A stretch of DNA of 64,000 bases from Marsupella aquatica (Eukaryota > Marchantiophyta), in assembly GCA_973895155.1 (NCBI GenBank), contig OZ316891.1:13640001-13704000 (forward strand), given 5' to 3'. A model generated the notes under the pieces. The model had not been told where the DNA came from and ran no database searches. It saw nothing but the letters and a program-made list of their open reading frames with translations. The translations under genes and the position numbers were made by a program. Shown piece after piece: positions 1-11,092 of the stretch (positions within the stretch are counted from its first letter, which is position 1; each line of letters starts with the position of its first letter).

Positions 1-546
1 ACCGATAGTAGACAAGACAGCCACCTGCTTGGCGATCACCTCCAAAAGAGCTAAGGCCCAGTTGATCCTCCTCTTGCCTGTCCATGATACAATGATAGAG
101 CTGGTCAAGTAAACCATAGCCCTGGTGGGTTTGGTCGGATGAAAGATAGGTACAAGGAATCGGAGTAGATGAGCTAACTCCCGGTTCCTGCACTGATCAA
201 TCTTCCAACCAGACCTCCGGTCCCTGGTACCTCTAAAATAGGGGACAGTCATGTCCTCTCCAACAGAGATAAGTCTCTCTCCCTCCTGACTCAACTGGTA
301 CACCTCAGAAATAACGGCGGTGGTACACACATCAGCTGAACCTCTAGTAGAACTCCGAAAAGCGCCAGCTCGGGGTGGACGAAGAAAATCGGCAATGATG
401 GACCCATGCACTATATCCCAAGGAAGAAAAAGTAAGGAACTCAAGCCCATCTCTACCAGGTTACTAAGGAGTCTAAAGTAAGCCTTAGGACCTGGAGGTA
501 AGGTCACCCTAATGGCCTTACTAATTGGTAAGCTTCTGGAGGCCAT
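1..546 (-). CDS. Partial open reading frame inside the LTR element, possible plant-transposon-associated protein
   Basis: An uninterrupted frame of 182 codons starts at the ATG at 546 (MASRSLPISKAIRVTLPPGP) and is still open at base 1, so the protein is longer than what is seen. Visible features are a basic, Pro-containing N-terminus, a segment PRAGAFRSSTRGSADVC, and a later stretch ending GKRRINWALALLEVIAKQV. The pattern of a conserved Trp/Asn near Arg-rich residues followed by a helix reminds me of the 'putative plant transposon protein' domain found in plant retroelements, but this is a weak impression. It lies about 930 bases downstream of the PBS, where a gag gene would be, but has no zinc knuckle in view. 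I do not recognise it firmly; a captured host gene fragment is possible. Confidence 0.5.
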   Translation of the reverse strand, partial: MASRSLPISKAIRVTLPPGPKAYFRLLSNLVEMGLSSLLFLPWDIVHGSIIADFLRPPRAGAFRSSTRGSADVCTTAVISEVYQLSQEGERLISVGEDMTVPYFRGTRDRRSGWKIDQCRNRELAHLLRFLVPIFHPTKPTRAMVYLTSSIIVSWTGKRRINWALALLEVIAKQVAVLSTIG

Positions 547-879
547 AGCTCAAAAAATCTGAGAAGGCTCTAGAGCTCTCCTCCTAAAAACGATTAAGCA
601 TGGAGGCTCAAAAATGAAATCTCAGGGATCTAAGGTAGCTGCGCTACTATGGGAGAAGGAATGAACTGAAAAGAGATAGAAATGAAGGAGCTCTAATCAA
701 GCGAAGCTCTCGAAATTGCAATTTCTTCAATTCCAAGAAATCAGAGAGCATCAATGACCCAATACTCCTCAACGTCTCATCAATTGCAGTTCAGAATCAG
801 GGTGAACATTCTCTAGGTAGCTGCGCTCCTATAGCAATTGAAATGAGCTCGAATGGTGGTCTAACAAGTGAGCACTGAG

Positions 880-1275
880 GGTCAAAGCTCGCGCCCTACT
901 GCCGGCCGCCATGGACGTCCCTCAAAGAAAACTGGAGAAAAAGGTTTGGGCCGGCGCGGACGTCACATTAGGTCGTGGCGGGGTGGATGTCCCAGACGTC
1001 CCTACGTGGAGGCCGTCCAAGACGTCCTCGAGTTTTTCATGCGGGCCGGCGCGGATTGAGTCGGCCGTCCTTAGCAAAAAATGGGTGCCGTCCCGGCCGT
1101 CCTAGTGTAGAAGCCGTCCAAGCCAGCGCCGTCTTTGCTGTCTTTCGTGAGGAGGCCATCCCGGACGTCCCTGCAAGGAGGCCGTCCAGGCCGTCACCTC
1201 ATTTTTGAAGCTCCTTTCAACTTCTTGCCGTCTTGACGTCTAATATGTGAAAACCAGAGTAGCCTTGACGTCTTC
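880..1275. repeat. GC-rich degenerate repeat of GACGTC / GGCCGTCC words
   Basis: The words GACGTC, GGCCGTCC, CCCGGACGTCC and GGCCGGCGCGGA recur irregularly over about 400 bases, in sharp contrast to the AT-rich sequence from 1310 to 1400. It lies in the leader of the minus-strand LTR element. Short frames on the plus strand here are a by-product of the repeat composition. Confidence 0.7.
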
Positions 1276-1477
1276 CAATGGTATCCTTACCCATTTGAGC
1301 TTATACTAACTTAATTTTGCTTAAAGGGCCTTATAAAAACTTAAAAATTTTAAAAATTTATGGTTTTGATACTTTAACTCTCTTTTTGGAATAATCACTA
1401 ATTACACTAACCGCTGGAAAAACCATCACCAACACGTCACAAAAATTTTGATCACCTCAATGTCACCTCCCAGGCTT

Positions 1478-1489
1478 GCTCTGATACCA
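1478..1489 (-). other. Primer-binding site of the LTR element
   Basis: On the minus strand this reads TGGTATCAGAGC, the classical plant Copia PBS complementary to an internal part of initiator tRNA-Met. It starts two bases after the LTR end, the usual spacing. Confidence 0.85.
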
Positions 1490-1491
1490 AT

Positions 1492-1823
1492 TATTGAACT
1501 AAGACGTCATTCGCAACGACCATACAACCATGACTTATTCCATGCACATGTAGTCGACACAATCTCTACGTGGTTCACCTCTTCTCCAAGGCTACGTCCA
1601 CACGAACACTCAAGCTTTACTTCAAGAGTAAACGAACACACATGCTCTCCCTCTTCCTCAAGTTGCTCCGTTACAATGAGTAAGCACCACTCACCAGCGG
1701 CTTACACTAGCCCTGGTATATACAAGGTCACACACGACTAACCTAACCTCAGCTAAGACCCTAACTGTGGTTAGCCTAAGTGCCGTAACCTTTGAGTCAC
1801 AAGACTAAGAGCAATCCTTAACA
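1492..1823 (-). mobile_element. 5' LTR (332 bases) of family A, minus strand
   Basis: On the minus strand the LTR starts TGTTAAGGATTGCTCTTAG and ends in TCAATA (a mutated TCAACA) just before the PBS. It contains a TATATA stretch near 1717 as a likely promoter. Two diverged relatives occur at 36780-37123 and 37912-38170 in the same orientation, sharing an AGGCTACGTCCAC block, a CAAG...CTTTACT block and the end CACAAGACTA...TAACA. Confidence 0.85.
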
Positions 1824-2419
1824 GAACACTGTAGGCTCTTGGAATTCACTCAAGAAAAATCTCAGACCAAAATTCACACAACTATGTCCTGTTCAGATTG
1901 AGGGTTGGAAGCATGCAGTTGCCACTTTGAATTACACATTATAATAGTCAGATGAAGATGTTGCTGACAAGATCTGACTCTCAATAGAGCATTAGAAATG
2001 CAATTTTCTGGACCATGGCTGATACTAACGACGACCTCGATCAAGTGCTGGACTGGAACTATGGGCTGGCACAGCTAATGCCTAAATTGTGCAAAAGGGA
2101 TTACAACAAGCTGACCTTCCCTACTCCCAACCTATCAAGGGATGGCAGGGAGGAGCTTAGTGTATCTGCAATCCAGGGAGGAGATGAGCAACAAACTATC
2201 AATGGTCTGGGGTTTTGAATGTAAAGAAGAGAACTGTATGATAGGTGGATACCTCAGCCCACAAGTGACTCTGCCATTTGATTGAATAGTCACACGGGTC
2301 CAGGGCCTCTTGTATAATATTGATAGCAAAGCACCAACTATTAGATTGCACATGCACAGGGTGCCCATCTAGAGGCAAAGAATTCAAGGGCAAATACACA
2401 GCAAAATACTTGATGGGTC
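1824..2419. other. No convincing gene
   Basis: A 67-codon ATG frame at 2015-2218 is the only candidate. It has no recognisable domain and no clear splice context, so I do not call it. Confidence 0.5.
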
Positions 2420-2692
2420 TAGGTAAAGATATTCCTAAGGAGCCCCTCACTTTTCAAATAGACTTAGTGGGGCCCTCGTCTTTGCAACTCTTTCTCATGG
2501 TCTGTGTGATTATTTTCCCCTTTTTTTAATTGTAACATAATCTGTATAAGTATCTAAGTCAGTCCACCAGATGTTTACTCTGTAGAAGTAATTTTCAGTG
2601 TACTATTGCTTAAAAATACATATATAACATATGTACAAAGTATTTAGCCCTTGTCACTCCCACATTCATTTTATTCATGTTTTGAAATACTT
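2420..2692 (+). repeat. Left arm of a long imperfect inverted repeat
   Basis: The segment from AGGTAAAGATATTCCTAAGG to TTCATGTTTTGAAATACTT aligns with the reverse complement of 3953-4220. Shared blocks include CCCCTCACTTTTCAAATA, TGTGTGATTATTTTCCCCT, CTTGTCACTCCC and TTCATTTTAT. By eye the identity is about 70 percent with small gaps. It may be an old terminal inverted repeat or two opposed copies of one dispersed repeat. Confidence 0.75.
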
Positions 2693-3952
2693 CTACAAAG
2701 TACATAGTATTTAAGGTACAGAATACTCACTCTATCTAGTTATTCCCCGTCAAAGTTTTGAAGTTCTCATACTTGAAAGTATTTCTCCAAGTATAGCCTT
2801 GCCGGAGTTTTGTAAGGTGAACCAATGGGTTTGGGTGCTCTCTGGGTGCAAGTTATTTTTAAAGTTGTTTTTTGCAAATAAATGATGTGGGATTTAAACA
2901 ATTCTTTGATGTTATTTTGCCAAACTTTTTTGTGAAAATAATCATGTGACGTGAGCATTTCTTTGGTGTTATTTTTATGAAAATTTATTTACTGACCCAC
3001 GGAAGTTCCTTCCAAAATCCCTGGGAGCATGTACAGCCACATCAGCACTACTAGTACAAACAAGAAAGGTTTGTTATGCAAAAGTACCAAACAACACTAT
3101 GTATGTTTGAAACAAGTCAAAGAAAAACAGTTAGACCTTGTAACTGTAAACATTGGAAAACTGAAAACTAACATTTCAAATAAATAAAGAAAGGGATGAA
3201 AAGGGGGTAAAAGAAAGTAACCCTTGGATAGGTTATGATTGATATATTAGTGTTTTCCAGAAGATTGTATGAATCTTCTATTTAATTAGCAAAATTTGGA
3301 ATAACCATGGGTAGAAACAAACTCTTCAACTACTGTAACATTTACCAAGGTAACTTAAGAAACCATTCGATTACTATGGAAAAAGCAAAACCAAGGGAAC
3401 ATAAGAAATCCTTTGACTACTATGGATAAAGGAATACCAAAGGAAAGTAATTAAGACACCCTTTGGCTTCTATAGCATTTTGCATGGACTCTATAGACAT
3501 AGGAGTACCAAAGGAACTTTGTGCATGCACTTCTACCATGAGTAATCTTTTTTTTCCTCTCAACTCCATATTCAAATCTATTCCAATATGTAACTGTGCA
3601 TGTGCTCTAACTTAGTTGTTGAATAAGATCAAACTTACATAACCAAAGGGTCCTCAACTAATTTTAGATGTGAGAACTTAGGTAGAGTACTTCAGGCAAT
3701 TTACACAATGCCACTTAAAAGACAATTTTAATTCTTTAGCTGAGTAGACAAGGCATTAATTGAATTCATAGAAATGAGCATAGAGCATGCACATAGTAAC
3801 AAATGTAAAAGCAGTTAAATGACCTTGAAAATTTGAGCTCAATGTTGGTGCAACAACTACAAAATTAGCTATCAAAATCATACTGCAATTCACGTCTCCA
3901 TGTTTACTCCAAATGACACTAAAAAAATTCACTTTGCGTTTCACAACCTGTA
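2693..3952. other. AT-rich spacer between inverted arms, no gene
   Basis: About 1.26 kb of AT-rich sequence with only short frames. Degenerate direct repeats resembling GACTACTATGGA...ACCAAAGGAA occur around 3360-3520. No transposase motif is visible. Confidence 0.6.
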
Positions 3953-4220
3953 GTACTTCAAAATCAGGATAAAATGAATAGGGGAGTGACAGGGTCTAAG
4001 TACTATGTATGTATACTATGTTAGTATATATATTTTCAAACAAAAATACATGGAAGAGTATTTCAAAGGAGTACAACTCATTGACTGACATACATAGCTG
4101 TACCTAAGATGTTAGAATCAAAAAAGGGGAAAAATAATCACACAGGTCATGAAGAAGGGTTGCAGGGGCCCCAGGAAGTATATTTGAAAAGTGAGGGGCT
4201 GGTCAAGGATATCTGTACCT
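3953..4220 (-). repeat. Right arm of the long imperfect inverted repeat
   Basis: Reverse-complement partner of 2420-2692. No target-site duplication was found at the outer edges, so it is not shown to be one transposon. Confidence 0.75.
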
Positions 4221-5500
4221 AGAGGGGCCCCATCAAGTCTTTTTCTGGTCAAATACAGCACAATTCATCTGTGTGGGTAGGGTATCAAGCATGGTACTGT
4301 AGGTGGAGCTATTCATTTTCTATGGACAAATGACAAGGAGGCTTTTGCAACATCCACTCAACACCTCAGAAAGATGCAGCTTGCAATTCTGGCACATGAT
4401 TTATACAGAAATTGATGGAGAAGTGGAAACAGAAGAATCCACAATGGCATAGAGATACAACAACTGTGGAAGGAAACTTGGAAGTACTATAGAGAAGGTA
4501 TCATTTGATAATTGTTTCCCATGCTTGTTCTATGACAATTGCTCTAAATAATGTGATCCTCCTGAATGATCCTTGTGATGATTCCCTCTCCAATCTGCTA
4601 TTGCCCAATTCTGCCCGCTTGATGTGCTATACTCCCACTCCCTGATGTCCCTATAGTGGATTTTTGGCACAAAAGAATTGCTACATGAAGTTTCAACTGT
4701 TGCATCACATGACTAGCTAGCGCCTGCTGGTCTAGTGGACGACTTTCCATAACTTTCGCATGTGATATGCAACTGCCCCTCATGCATACCCGGCAAGCAG
4801 ACTAGAGAGAAAATTTCGTTGAAGTGACCAGTCACAATCAGCTGCTCATTTGAGCTTATGCATTCTCATTTGTAGGGCCCAGCCTGGACACCTTCTTTAT
4901 CTGGTGTGAGGTACATCTTAACACTCACAACAATTATAACCCATATAGAATATAGATAGATAGATGGGTACTTTTCCTTAGCTTTAAATCTGAAGTGTTG
5001 CATCATTTCCAGAATTTTCATTTATGCTACTCAGCCTTAAATTTTGATGCCAAGATAATGGGTCTTTGAGGAGAGAATCTCCCCTCGTTCGTCCCTGGAA
5101 AATTACTTGGAGTGAATGTGCAGAAAACAAGAATGAGAACTGACATTGTCCTTGCAAAAAATTGCATCGAGTACTCAACTTGTTGTCACCTCGCTGCATC
5201 ACAGCAAGACCAAACAGTAAGCTAGTTTCTTGTAGAAATTGTCATGAGGCAACGATCAATGTCTAGTCCAATGACCTGGCTGATGCTTCACAACTCAGCG
5301 AGCAAACTAACCAAAACAGGGAGTAAATGGACTCCTGGCCGTTTACAGGTCACTTTTAAACCAGGAGTGTAACCCGTGTGATCGGAGTAAATTTTGACAT
5401 TTTGTGCTAGTCCATCCGAGCTTTGTCGGAGCTTCACAGACCCCTACTGTAGGTCCATCCAGGCTTGGCAGCTCATCGGAGCTTAAATAAGTTTCCAAAA
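4221..5500. other. Gene-free stretch
   Basis: Only frames under 75 codons with no recognisable content. A short GATA run sits near 4950. Nothing else stands out. Confidence 0.5.
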
Positions 5501-5509
5501 ATACTGAAA

Positions 5510-5574
5510 GGAAGAAAAGCTAAAAGACAGAAGATCTCCAAACAGAAAGTAAAGAATGAAGAAAAACTAAAAGA
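5510..5574 (+). repeat. Tandem repeat split by the LTR element (left part)
   Basis: A unit containing CTAAAAGACAGAAG, TCTCCAAACAGAAAGTAAAG and AATGAAGAAAAACTAAAAGA is present here and again, two to three times, at 9218-9300. The LTR element is inserted inside this repeat. Confidence 0.8.
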
Positions 5575-5750
5575 TGTTATGAGGTAACTAGTCCTAGACC
5601 AGACTAGGAGGTTACCTTTACCATGGTTACCTCAAGACACTATATATACACCCGATTGATCCCCAACCGAGTGATTCATTCATACATTCATTAATACATT
5701 CATTCAATCTCTCTCCCTCTCCAACTATGTATGAATCCTATATCACAACA
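5575..5750 (+). repeat. 5' LTR, 176 bases
   Basis: It starts TGTTATGAGGTAACTAG and ends ATATCACAACA. It contains TATATATACACCC as a likely TATA element near 5641, and then short ATTCATTCATACATTCATT repeats. Confidence 0.92.
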
Positions 5751-5752
5751 CG

Positions 5753-5765
5753 TTATCAGCACGAC
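5753..5765 (+). other. Primer-binding site of the LTR element
   Basis: TTATCAGCACGAC lies two bases after the 5' LTR. It resembles the TATCAGAGC-type tRNA-complementary sites of plant Copia elements; the exact primer tRNA is inferred, not shown. Confidence 0.65.
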
Positions 5766-6699
5766 TCTTGGAGGCTGAGCACTTGAATTTGTTTTTAGGG
5801 ATTCGACAAGTGACAAAAATTAGACACTTGAGGGAATCCCAAGACAAAATCCCTTCAAGGAAACCTTCATTTGAGAGTCCATGTCAACCTGGTGTTGGAA
5901 ATTGATGGAGTATCCTCTGTGAGAAACTGACTCCTAAGAAATTAGAAGAAACAAAATCAGAAGGAGAGGCTGATCAGACAAAGAGTCGAACCCCTGGATT
6001 GACCCTTGTGGGATCATTAAAGCTTTAGAGGAATTGATTCTGAAATGCAAGATTGAAAGTATGCAGCATGATTTATGGAAGGAGGAGAAGAAACACCGTA
6101 GCGCAAAGTCCATAGAGAAACCAGGATAAAGCTTGGGCTGGAGTCAATCAATCCAATCAAAGAGACCTGATTGAATAGAGGCAGAGCACAATCAACAAAA
6201 TTTCAATCAAGGTGAGATCTGAAAAGGCACCACACCCTATAGAGAACGAAGTTGCATTAGGGCTCAACAACCGGAGGGTGAAAAGGACTGAAGGAAATTT
6301 GAGGGATGGAAACTTCATGAGAAGACAACACAGTGATCACGGACACAGCCGCGAAGCCATGCAAAAGGGGGAGAATCGATGCACAAGCCCAAAACGGCAA
6401 AATTTGGACCAGGCTTTTCGAGAAACCATCGACAAAACTTGATAAGTGCAAAACCCCCATACTTGCAATTCATTATAAAGAGTAGTTTTACTTACAAAAG
6501 AATCAGATCACTTAAAGCATTTTTTTCAAAGCTTTTAAATCACTTTAAGATACATGTGTAATCCTTAACATAAACCTAAATCACAAGCTTACACTCTTAT
6601 TTTACAAATGTGAATACTGTGCCTTTACACATTACCTACCAATACACATGTTGAATTTACAAGCATTTATACACATTGAATACATATAACATGGTTGTT

Positions 6700-8480
6700 A
6701 CACCATTAATATCACTTTTCACCATAGGGGGAAGAAAGCACATTGTACCCACAACTATCTCTCACCTCCTAATGTCATTTTGGTTCATTCACCTTCTAGT
6801 ACCATTTGAACTTATACACCTTCTGGTATCATTTGATCTCATAAGATTCAAACGGACTCAGATAAGGGACTTTCCATGACTAACAAAGGTAAAGGTAGAG
6901 ATGATTTGATAATGGGCAAAGCCCCTAATCTCATCTATACATGAGTTAATGAGGAGTTAATATGGGCAAAGCCCGTAATCTAACCCCTACATTCTCTTGA
7001 TCAGTGGGCATTCCTATCGGACCTTACCTATAGATGAGTTCCAAATTTCAGAGATATTCCTCACACTCACAATTTCAAGAGAAAATAACATGCATGTTTT
7101 GCAGATCAATGGGAAGAAACTTCATTGTCTCTAACTTATCTACTCAAAAACTTAAACCAAACTCATACACTATAATGGAAAGTACCTCTGTACTTGGCCA
7201 TACACACAGTGATTAAGACCCAAAACCAGAATCTTATACTTTGATTAAAGTTTTATACACTTTTAGCATGCATGCCTTTACAACTTGTACAGAAGTAAGA
7301 CCACAAACCTCAGTCATCCATTCGGACCTAGGATCATGTTCACCAGACAAAATGAAAACACTTACTCTAAGACATTGGACTAGGATAAGGGAATTAGAAA
7401 ACTAACAATGTTAAAGGTATGGTACAAATGTTTGGATTATGGGCAAAGCCCCTAACCTCATCTAGTCAAGACCCAATGCGGGGTTAATATGGGCAAAGCC
7501 CGTAATCTACCTTGATACACTCTTCATTTTAGGGAACGGAATAACATCGCGGACCAATGACACCTTCACCTTTGTGTATTACTATTAAACAAATCTCTTA
7601 GATTGAAACTAAAATTAAGACAATTTTCATCCCCACACCCAACATAGAATTAACGGGAAAACAAAATGAATTAGATGCAGACCAAGGGAAAGAAACTCAA
7701 TTCTCTCAAAACTTATCTATTGAAGAACTTGAGCCCACCTACACCACAATTGTACGTACAACTAGTACTTGGAAACTAAACAGAGACTATCCTCATATAT
7801 CTCGAGGAGCCAAATAGTTTAGGGGGAGCATCTTATCTCCACAAGTTACTCTAACTTCAAATCTCCCTACATGGCTATCCCATGTCTCAATAATATTTTG
7901 AATCTACTTACATGACCTGCTACCCCATGTCTTGACACACTTGTCAAACTACCCCATGATATTTGCAGACGTGCAGGCAGACGTGCCACTCACGAGAGAC
8001 CTAACTTAACCGACACCCTCTGGTGTGATTCTGGTTCATACACCCTCTGGTGTAGCTTGAGACCTAACACCCTTTGGTGTCAACAACCCTGTGTCCACTA
8101 GCACCTCTGTGCCTCCTGACACCTTTGTGTCCATCAGCACCACTATACTCTCAAATGAGCTTATTGCCATAGACTCTCCCATGATAACATTGCCCCATCC
8201 TACCCACATACGGGTTTTTTATCTTGACTTTGGGCATTCTAAATATGGTACTTACACCATACCAAACTAGGACTTTTCTATCATTTTATAATAATACATA
8301 ATTAGCATCCGTTGATGCAACATGTCTACTCCACACTTTGAAAAACTCCCATTTAGCAATTGGGTTAATTAGCACCTTCGGTATCAATCGAGTGATCTGA
8401 AACATATAGGATAATGCCACTGCATCCCCACACAACCCACATTAATTATCTTAATACCCCCTGGTATTAGATAACATAAG
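6700..8480. repeat. Series of small hairpins inside the LTR element
   Basis: Perfect short stem-loops recur with changing stems and a near-constant pyrimidine loop. They are ACACC-CTCT-GGTGT at 8013-8026 and 8040-8053, ACACC-CTTT-GGTGT at 8067-8080, GCAC-CTCT-GTGC at 8101-8112, GACAC-CTTT-GTGTC at 8118-8131, and TAATACC-CCCT-GGTATTA at 8452-8469. GGGCAAAGCCC (CTTT-type loop on the other strand) occurs four times near 6915, 6964, 7441 and 7490. The GGGCAAAGCCC pairs lie in two copies of a longer phrase ending in CCTAATCTCATCTA or CCCGTAATCT. Function unknown. Confidence 0.8.
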
Positions 8481-9031
8481 CCATACTAAAACATGACATG
8501 GTTCCTCCAGCTACTAACCAAACTACTAATTATTTGGAACTTAGATTGTTTATTTGATGCAAGGCCATACTAGTGACCCAAATTTCAAATGCGGAGAACT
8601 AGACAAAGTTTTTCATGAAGGCATTGACCCCTCCTGTCCACGGACACCACTGCCATGCAATTGAACTCCGAAGCTTACACCGCCTGATTACTACTGATTG
8701 ACACATGATTGACACACACCACCACCATGGTTCAACTCTCACATCTCACCAAGAGGACCAACCGACTGTACTCTTTTTCCTTTAGGGTCATATATTTTAT
8801 TTTTTCTCTACTACCCTGGTAGAGTTGTTTTTACCTCAATCTAGCACCACTAAAGGTTTTAACGAGGCAGTCCACCTCTTTGGTCAATCAAACATACATG
8901 TCTATAAGCATGCAAACACTTTTTACTATCACTGAAACTCATCCCGTGCAAGTCTATAAGCATGGTGATAGATTTTTCTTACCTAGTTCTAGGACTAGTC
9001 TAGATTGTCTCCATAACTCCCATTATGTAGC

Positions 9032-9041
9032 CAAGGGGGAG
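9032..9041 (+). other. Polypurine tract
   Basis: The purine run AAGGGGGAG immediately precedes the 3' LTR start, where plus-strand DNA synthesis is primed in LTR elements. Confidence 0.85.
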
Positions 9042-9217
9042 TGTTATGAGGTAACTAGTCCTAGACCAGACTAGGAGGTTACCTTTACCATGGTTACCTC
9101 AAGACACTATATATACACCCGGTTGATCCCCAACCGAGTGATTCATTCATACATTCATTAATACATTCATTCAATCTCTCTCCCTCTCCAACTATGTATG
9201 AATCCTATATCAGAACA
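9042..9217 (+). repeat. 3' LTR, 176 bases
   Basis: Same length as the 5' LTR. Differences seen are CCCGGTTGAT versus CCCGATTGAT, and TATCAG versus TATCAC near the end. Confidence 0.92.
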
Positions 9218-9300
9218 AAAGACAGAAGGTCTCCAAACAGAAAGTAAAGAATGAAGAAAAACTAAAAGACAGAAGGTGTCCAAACATAAAGTAAAGAATG
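9218..9300 (+). repeat. Tandem repeat split by the LTR element (right part)
   Basis: Continuation of the unit at 5510-5574, starting with the target duplication AAAGA and repeating AAAAGACAGAAGGT and CCAAACA(G/T)AAAGTAAAGAATG. Confidence 0.8.
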
Positions 9301-10886
9301 TGAGGTACACTTTGCAAAGATGATGATGATGATGATCTCTTGAATTCCTTCGTTTGCTTGAGGCTCAAGCTACCTTAGGCTGTGTGGTCAGTCTGTCACT
9401 CACGACGGATAGCTCGTCGAAGTTCACCAGAAGCGCTGTGGCGCAAGATCTCACGGCAGATCGATACAAACAGTAGTCCTTCCACAGATGCAAAAACCAG
9501 AGTCATGACTAGCGCGCTCTCGGCTTGGATCAACTCCAGACTGACTGTGGATTGGGAGGGTTACGTTGGCTTGGCTCAGCTCCAGACCGACTGTGGATTG
9601 GGTGGGTAACGTCATTGAAATCACTGGAAGCCGAGAGAGAAGAAAGCACCGAGAGTTCGATACGGAATCATTGTATCTATCTTGGTTGCCAGCCCAATTA
9701 ATTTATGGCCTCTCCGTTGAATGAGCACCCTGAACCTACTGTACAGAAAGCTCTGCAGATGGCGTGTTCATGAAGTCTGAATCCTAGTTTTTCCTTCGTC
9801 GACAAGGCAGGCTCACATTGTCATGCATAGTCTTTCATTTGCATGATCATGCGATCGAGATTCCGGGGATTGATGCACGCTTTATAGCATTTCGTGGTCA
9901 GCTGCAATCAGTATAAATGGCGGCCTCCTACATTCCAAGAATACCTGCAGCTCGATCAGCTCAGCCTCGATGTCAATGTAGTAGTAGGTCTGGATCTAAA
10001 ATTAGCTCAGAAATGTCTCCAAGTGCTACCGTCCAGCCGATTTGATTGGTTCGATTCTTAGTGATACAAGTCAGCATCAACGGACCGCAGATCGTATCGT
10101 CATTCTTCGATGTGACCTCCATCTCGTTAGAGCGCTGCATTGTAGTACTGTATGATTGTATGTACATTCATTTGCATAAACGACGATATGTGCTTTTGAC
10201 CAGAAGTCAGTCTCCGGCCATTAGAACTGTTTGTGTTTTTGGGCAATTTGTGCAGGGACACTGGTTCCAGGATATGTTGAGTCTAATGGATAGCGCTAAG
10301 GTTGAATTGTCTGAATCATTCACTACTCCATTGCCTACATCATTCTAGATACTTACGTAAACACTCACTTTTGGTCGCCCACATTTCCTCATGACGGAGA
10401 TTGAACAGCTGTGTACGTGGTGCGTTTGAATTCTGTTTGACTTTGAATTCGCGCGCAGCCCTTACAGGTTTATGCCCGGGTTTATGTAGAATTTCATTGT
10501 AGCTCACATTTTAGCGAGCTAATGCCTGGGGATTGCATACCATTGTTGACAATTTCAAATCACCTAAGTGGTCTCATGCGCGCTTGGCGATTATTCTCTT
10601 TCCTTCCGTATCAAATTGTAGACAAGGCTTAGTTGCTAAAAATAGCTCAAACCTCTGGAATGGATCATGGACTGGACTTGCGGGGCAGCTGAGAGGTGTA
10701 TATTGGCAGTAAGTTGGCACAGTTGACGTGCAACGATCTGTACGAGGAGACTCCATCGTGGCCCTGCGCGCATGATAGTGGAATAGTATATAGCTGCTCA
10801 ACCCAACTCCAGTCCAAGACATACTCCGTATGCAATTATTGCTAATTATCACAAAGCGCAAGAATGACTAAAGCTTCAGACCTTAG
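9301..10886. other. Gene-free stretch
   Basis: Holds a short GATGAT run at about 9319 and a local direct repeat (CAGACTGACTGTGGATTGG... / CAGACCGACTGTGGATTGG) near 9536-9605. A 100-codon frame at 10046-10348 is not recognisable. Confidence 0.5.
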
Positions 10887-10982
10887 GAATAGTCATTGAA
10901 GCCTTTGTAAATTCAGTATCTCTAGCTCCTGCCGCGCCGGGAATTTTCGCAGACTGAATTTCAAAGGCTTCATTGACAATTC
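10887..10982. repeat. Foldback hairpin 1
   Basis: The arms 10887-10917 and 10953-10982 are near-perfect reverse complements carrying the core TTGAAGCCTTTGTAAATTC, with a loop of about 35 bases. The same core reappears in the second hairpin. It is either a small foldback transposon or a small-RNA precursor. Confidence 0.8.
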
Positions 10983-11022
10983 TGAGTGTCTGTCTATCGA
11001 CCATCGAAAAGTTGAAAGGCTG

Positions 11023-11092
11023 GGATGAGTTTCGAGCTAGACGGATATGAGTTTCGAGCTAGACGGATATGAGTTTCGAGCTAGACGGATAT
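11023..11092 (+). repeat. 22-base tandem repeat, three copies
   Basis: The unit GATATGAGTTTCGAGCTAGA plus CG is repeated three times, the first copy lacking two bases. It lies between the two foldbacks. Confidence 0.9.

Larger units (their letters stand above)
1..1823 (-). mobile_element. Left part of a Copia-type LTR element (minus strand), cut by window edge
   Basis: Read on the minus strand, an LTR (1823 to 1492) is followed after two bases by a primer-binding site starting TGGTATCAGAGC, the half-tRNA-Met type PBS of plant Copia elements, then a GC-rich leader and an open reading frame that leaves the window. The second LTR would lie to the left of base 1. No gag, protease, integrase or reverse transcriptase motif is visible in the part present, so the element may be non-autonomous. 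Boundaries on the left are unknown. Confidence 0.7.
5575..9217 (+). mobile_element. Complete non-autonomous Copia-type LTR retrotransposon, 3643 bases
   Basis: Two 176-base LTRs (5575-5750 and 9042-9217) begin TGTTATGAGG and end AACA, and differ at two visible positions. Both sides carry the 5-base target duplication AAAGA (5570-5574 and 9218-9222). A PBS-like site follows the 5' LTR and a polypurine tract, AAGGGGGAG, directly precedes the 3' LTR. The 3.3-kb interior has no frame above 80 codons and no gag or pol motif, so it must have moved using enzymes made elsewhere. The near identity of the LTRs implies a recent insertion by family logic. Size and lack of coding fit a LARD-like or internally replaced element. 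Confidence 0.92.

Noticed and set aside
2015-2218. 67-codon ATG frame (MADTNDDLDQVLDWNYGLAQ)
   Set aside because: Protein-like at first sight but without homology I can name, neighbours or splice signals.
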